DNA of 10,528 nt from JAQAZP01 sp032127265 (GTDB lineage Bacteria > Acidobacteriota > JAQAZP01). The DNA is taken from positions 1-10,528 of the forward strand of contig JAQAZP010000361.1 of the NCBI GenBank assembly GCA_032127265.1. The letters run 5' to 3'. The position numbers and the translations under genes were made by a program. Every line of letters starts with the position of its first letter. Within the stretch, counting starts at the first letter, position 1. Under the pieces are notes generated by a model. The model was not told where the DNA came from, ran no database searches, and worked only from the letters and a program-made list of their open reading frames with translations. Shown one piece after another: positions 7,718-10,528 of this stretch.

Positions 7718-7886
7718 ACTTCGACCGGTCCATTTTCTCGGGGACCCGCGGGATATTCCACGGCCGGCAGTGGGAGACACCGGTAATCACCGACGAAGCC
7801 AGGACTGCGCCAGGAGACAATGCACCAGCACCGTGAGGCCGATCCAGAACCGGAAGGCCGTCTTCACCCCCTCCTTCCCTGCTCCG

Positions 7887-7895
7887 TGATAAAAT
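7887..7895 (+). promoter_or_regulatory. Extended -10 promoter element ahead of glgP
   Basis: TGATAAAAT gives an extended -10 (TG, one base, then TAAAAT matching five of six positions). No good -35 lies at normal spacing, as expected for extended -10 promoters. Transcription would begin near 7902, leaving a leader of about 29 bases that contains the AAGGGGG ribosome site (7917-7923), seven bases before the ATG. This suggests that glgP can be transcribed independently of the transporter 213 bp upstream. Confidence 0.45.
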
Positions 7896-7930
7896 GCTGG
7901 ACATACCAGTCAAAACAAGGGGGACCTGAC

Positions 7931-8500
7931 ATGATTCATTCGGTTGAGACCTTCCGCGTGCAGCCGGCACTGCCCGACCCGGTCAAGGGGCTGGTGGAGA
8001 TCGCCTACAACCTGCACTGGACCTGGCGCAAGGAAACGGTGGAGCTGTTCCGCCGCCTCGACCGGGAAGCGTGGGAGACGTCGGGGCACAACCCTGTGCT
8101 GATGCTGGGGACGATGGACCAGAAGCGGCTGGACCGGCTCCCCGAAGACGACGGCTTCATGGCCCACCTTGAGCGGGTCCGTACCGCCCTGCAGGACTAC
8201 CTCGAGGCCGAGACCTGGTACGAGAAGCAGTATGGGAAACCGGCCGCGCCGCTGGTGGCCTATTTCTCCATGGAGTTCGGCCTCACCGACTGCCTGCCGA
8301 TCTACTCGGGGGGGCCTGGGCATCCTGGCCGGCGATCACCTGAAATCGGCTTCCGAACTCGGCGTGCCGCTGGCCGGGGTGGGATTGATGTACCGCCAGG
8401 GCTACTTCCAGCAGTATCTCAACGAAGACGGCTGGCAGCAGGAGTTCTACCCGGACAACGACTTCTACAATCTCCCGGTACGCCTGGAGACCGGGGCTGA
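7931..8500 (+). CDS. N-terminal frame of glgP as it stands in the sequence
   Basis: Literal translation from the glgP ATG gives 189 residues. The first ~127 are genuine phosphorylase N-terminus (DUF3417-like domain and the YFSMEFG block). After the G-run at 8308-8314 the remaining ~62 residues are out of frame, low in family similarity and rich in arginine, glycine and proline, and end at a chance stop. If the frameshift is real, this fragment lacks the active site and is non-functional, and the downstream frame has no good start of its own. Confidence 0.6.
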   Translation: MIHSVETFRVQPALPDPVKGLVEIAYNLHWTWRKETVELFRRLDREAWETSGHNPVLMLGTMDQKRLDRLPEDDGFMAHLERVRTALQDYLEAETWYEKQYGKPAAPLVAYFSMEFGLTDCLPIYSGGPGHPGRRSPEIGFRTRRAAGRGGIDVPPGLLPAVSQRRRLAAGVLPGQRLLQSPGTPGDRG

Positions 8501-10499
8501 CGGCGCCCCGGTCACCGTGGCGGTGCCGCTGGCCGATCGCGAAGTGCACTGCCGGATCTGGCGCGCCGACGTGGGCCGGGTCCCGCTCTACCTCCTGGAC
8601 ACCGGTTTCCCGGCCAACAGCCCTGCGGACCGCAGGATCACCCTCCAACTCTACGGCGGGGACCAGGAAATGCGGATCCAGCAGGAGATCGTCCTCGGAA
8701 TCGGCGGGATGCGCGCCTTGCGGCAGCTCGGCGTCAGCCCCACCGTCTGCCACATGAACGAGGGGCACTCCGGGTTTCTCGCCCTGGAACGAATCCTGCA
8801 CCGCCGGGAGACCCTGAAGCTGAGCAACTGGGAGGCGTCGGAGCTGACCGGCTGCGGCACGCTGTTCACCACCCACACCCCCGTCCCGGCGGGGATCGAC
8901 GAGTTTCCCCGGGAGCTGATGACCCGTTATTTCAAGCGGTTCTTCCCCGAGAACCCCGAAACGCTGGAGAGTTTTCTCTCCTGGGGCCGGCTGCACCGGC
9001 GAGCCAACCCCGACGAGCCGTTCAACATGGCGATCATGGCCCTGCGCTTCGCCGACTTCGCCAACGGGGTCAGCCGGCTCCACGGCCGGGTTTCACGGAA
9101 GATGTGGCAGGTGCTCTGGCCCGGGGTCCCCGAGGAGGAAATCCCCATCGACCACGTGACCAACGGGGTGCACATCCACTCCTGGATCTCTTCCGACATG
9201 GCCGGGCTTTTCGACCGCTATCTCGGCCCGGACTGGGAGCAGAAGCCGGCGGACCAGGAGATCTGGGCCGGCGTGGACGGGATCCCCGACGAAGAGTTGT
9301 GGCGGACCCACGAACGTCGCCGGGAGCGGCTGGTAGCCTTCACCCGGCGGAGGCTGCGCGAGCAGCTCCAGCGGCGCGGCGCCCCGGCCCCCGAGATCGA
9401 AGCCGCCGGCGGCGCCCTGAATCACGACGCGCTGACCATCGGTTTCGCCCGCCGCTTCGCCACCTACAAGCGGGCCACGCTGCTCCTGGAAGACGAAGCG
9501 CGGCTTTCGGCGCTGCTGCGCGACGAAGAGCGGCCGCTGCAGATCATCTTCGCCGGGAAAGCGCACCCCCGGGACGATGAAGGGAAGAACCTCATCCGGC
9601 GAATCATCGCCTTCGCCCGCAAGGACGCGATCCGACGCCGGGTGGTCTTCCTCGAGAACTACGACATGAACGTGGCCCGCTACCTGGTCCAGGGGGTCGA
9701 TGTCTGGCTCAATACCCCCCGGCGCCCCCTGGAGGCCTCGGGGACCTCGGGGATGAAGGTTTGCGCCAACGGCGGCCTCAATCTGAGCATCCTCGACGGC
9801 TGGTGGGACGAGGGTTACGCCCCGTCCCGCGGCTGGTCCATCGGCATGGGCGAGGAGTACGGCGACTGGAAGCAGCAGGATGCCGTGGAGAGCCGGTCGC
9901 TGTTCCACATCCTGGAGAGCGAACTGCTGCCGCTGTTCTACGAGCGGGGCACCGATGGGCTGCCCCGGCGCTGGCTGGCCAAGGTCAAGGCGTCGATGCG
10001 CGAGCTCTGCCCGGCGTTCAGCGCCAACCGGATGGTCCGTGAGTATACCGAGCGGTTCTACGTGCCGGCGCTGGAGCGCTGGCGCCGGATGGAGGCGGAC
10101 AACGCACAGCCGGCACGGGACTTCGCTGCCTGGCGGGTGCGGGTCACCAGGGCCTGGGACGGGGTCAGGGTGGCCGGGGTCCAGTGTGAAAAGCCGGCGG
10201 AGATCCAGGTCGGCACGGAACTCCGGGTGACGGCCGAAGTGGAATTGGGCCAACTCACCCCCACCGACGTGGTGGTGGAAATCTACACCGGGAGCGTCGA
10301 CAGCGAAGAGCAGATCGGTTCCGGGATAGCCGTCACCATGACGGACCTGGGACAGGGGAAATCAGGCGCTTGGAGCTATGCCGGGACCATCGCCTGCGCC
10401 GACACCGGGCTGCGGGGAGTCTCGGTGCGGGTTCTGCCGCACCACCAGATGATGGCCGGCAAGCATGACCTGGGGCTGATCCGCTGGGTCGACGCCTGA
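7931..10499 (+). CDS. glgP: Alpha-glucan (glycogen/maltodextrin) phosphorylase, read across one frameshift
   Basis: Catalyses phosphorolysis of alpha-1,4-glucans to glucose-1-phosphate in the cytoplasm, a step in glycogen or maltodextrin use. Read across the G-run at 8308-8314, the product is 855 residues, normal for the Thermotoga-type phosphorylase group with an N-terminal DUF3417-like domain (residues 1-100, with IAYNLHWTWRKETVELFRRL at 24-43). Visible family blocks (corrected numbering): YFSMEFGLTDCLPIYSGGLG at 111-130, AGDHLKSASELGVPLAGVGLMYRQGY, HMNEGHSGFLALER, TTHTPVPAG, DHVTNGVH, GFARRFATYKRA, IIFAGKAHPRDDEGK, and EASGTSGMK, whose lysine (K609, codon 9756-9758) should bind pyridoxal phosphate. 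A beta-rich C-terminal segment from about residue 720 is typical of the group. All catalytic blocks are present. As written, the gene is split into frames 7931-8500 and 8169-10499; the true second-frame sequence starts near 8312. The start is supported by AAGGGGG at 7917-7923. Confidence 0.93.
8308..8314 (+). other. Frameshift site in glgP (run of seven G)
   Basis: The conserved block IYSGGLGILAGDHLKSAS is encoded across this run only if it contains six G (TCG GGG GGC CTG). With seven G the frame shifts and the conserved sequence continues in the next frame from CTG at 8316. Both sides match the family right up to the run, so the indel is confined to it. Confidence 0.88.
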
Positions 10500-10528
10500 T
10501 CCGGCCAGGGCATGAAGATGAATGGATC

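Noticed and set aside
7718..7760. Possible terminator after the SLC12-like gene (GGTCC ... GGACC)
   Set aside because: Five-pair stem with a ten-base loop and no T-tract; too weak to call.
6551..7780. 409-codon minus-strand open frame
   Set aside because: Antisense to the SLC12-like gene pieces, which have clear homology; no domain or start signal of its own.
9093..10253. 386-codon minus-strand open frame
   Set aside because: Antisense to the catalytic part of glgP, which carries all phosphorylase motifs.
10512..10528. Possible start of another plus-strand gene after glgP
   Set aside because: Two ATGs occur (10512 and 10518) but fewer than six codons are visible before the window ends; nothing can be supported.

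Overview
The window is a GC-rich (about two thirds G+C by eye), densely coding bacterial segment with two divergent gene blocks. Two consecutive genes encode Sec-type signal peptides and Shine-Dalgarno sequences are clear, so a Gram-negative or other diderm bacterium with a periplasm is likely. I cannot name the genus. The combination of an SLC12-type transporter, a Thermotoga-type alpha-glucan phosphorylase and an exported dikinase-like protein is compatible with Desulfuromonas/Geobacter-like or Acidobacteria-like lineages, but that is a guess.

Left block, minus strand, transcribed right to left: a major facilitator superfamily permease (3772-5277), then a 1009-residue exported protein with a phosphohistidine (swivel) domain followed by a PPDK/PEP-synthase-type ATP-binding domain (671-3700), then an exported protein of unknown family that overlaps it by ATGA and runs off the left edge (1-674). 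The 71-bp spacer between the permease and the dikinase-like gene contains a nested stem-loop. Domain order in the dikinase-like protein (His domain before ATP domain, no PEP/pyruvate barrel) is that of glucan water dikinases, yet it carries a signal peptide. This is the most unusual part of the window.

Right block, plus strand: an SLC12 (cation-chloride cotransporter)-like permease (5505-6800), with its cytosolic C-terminal domain in a separate frame (about 6770-7717); then a 213-bp gap with a good extended -10 element; then a glycogen/alpha-glucan phosphorylase, glgP (7931-10499). Both the transporter and glgP are broken by a one-base frameshift at a run of G (G6 at 6766-6771 needs one more G; G7 at 8308-8314 needs one fewer). 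Both proteins are otherwise intact, so homopolymer sequencing error is the simplest explanation; recent mutation or slippage remain possible.

The 227 bp between the divergent blocks (5278-5504) must hold both sets of promoters. The last 29 bases (10500-10528) after the glgP stop hold no complete feature. I see no tRNA, rRNA, CRISPR array, insertion sequence or prophage gene. Functionally, GlgP degrades storage glucan to glucose-1-phosphate. Whether the glucan-dikinase-like protein acts on a glucan is an open question, made harder by its predicted export.
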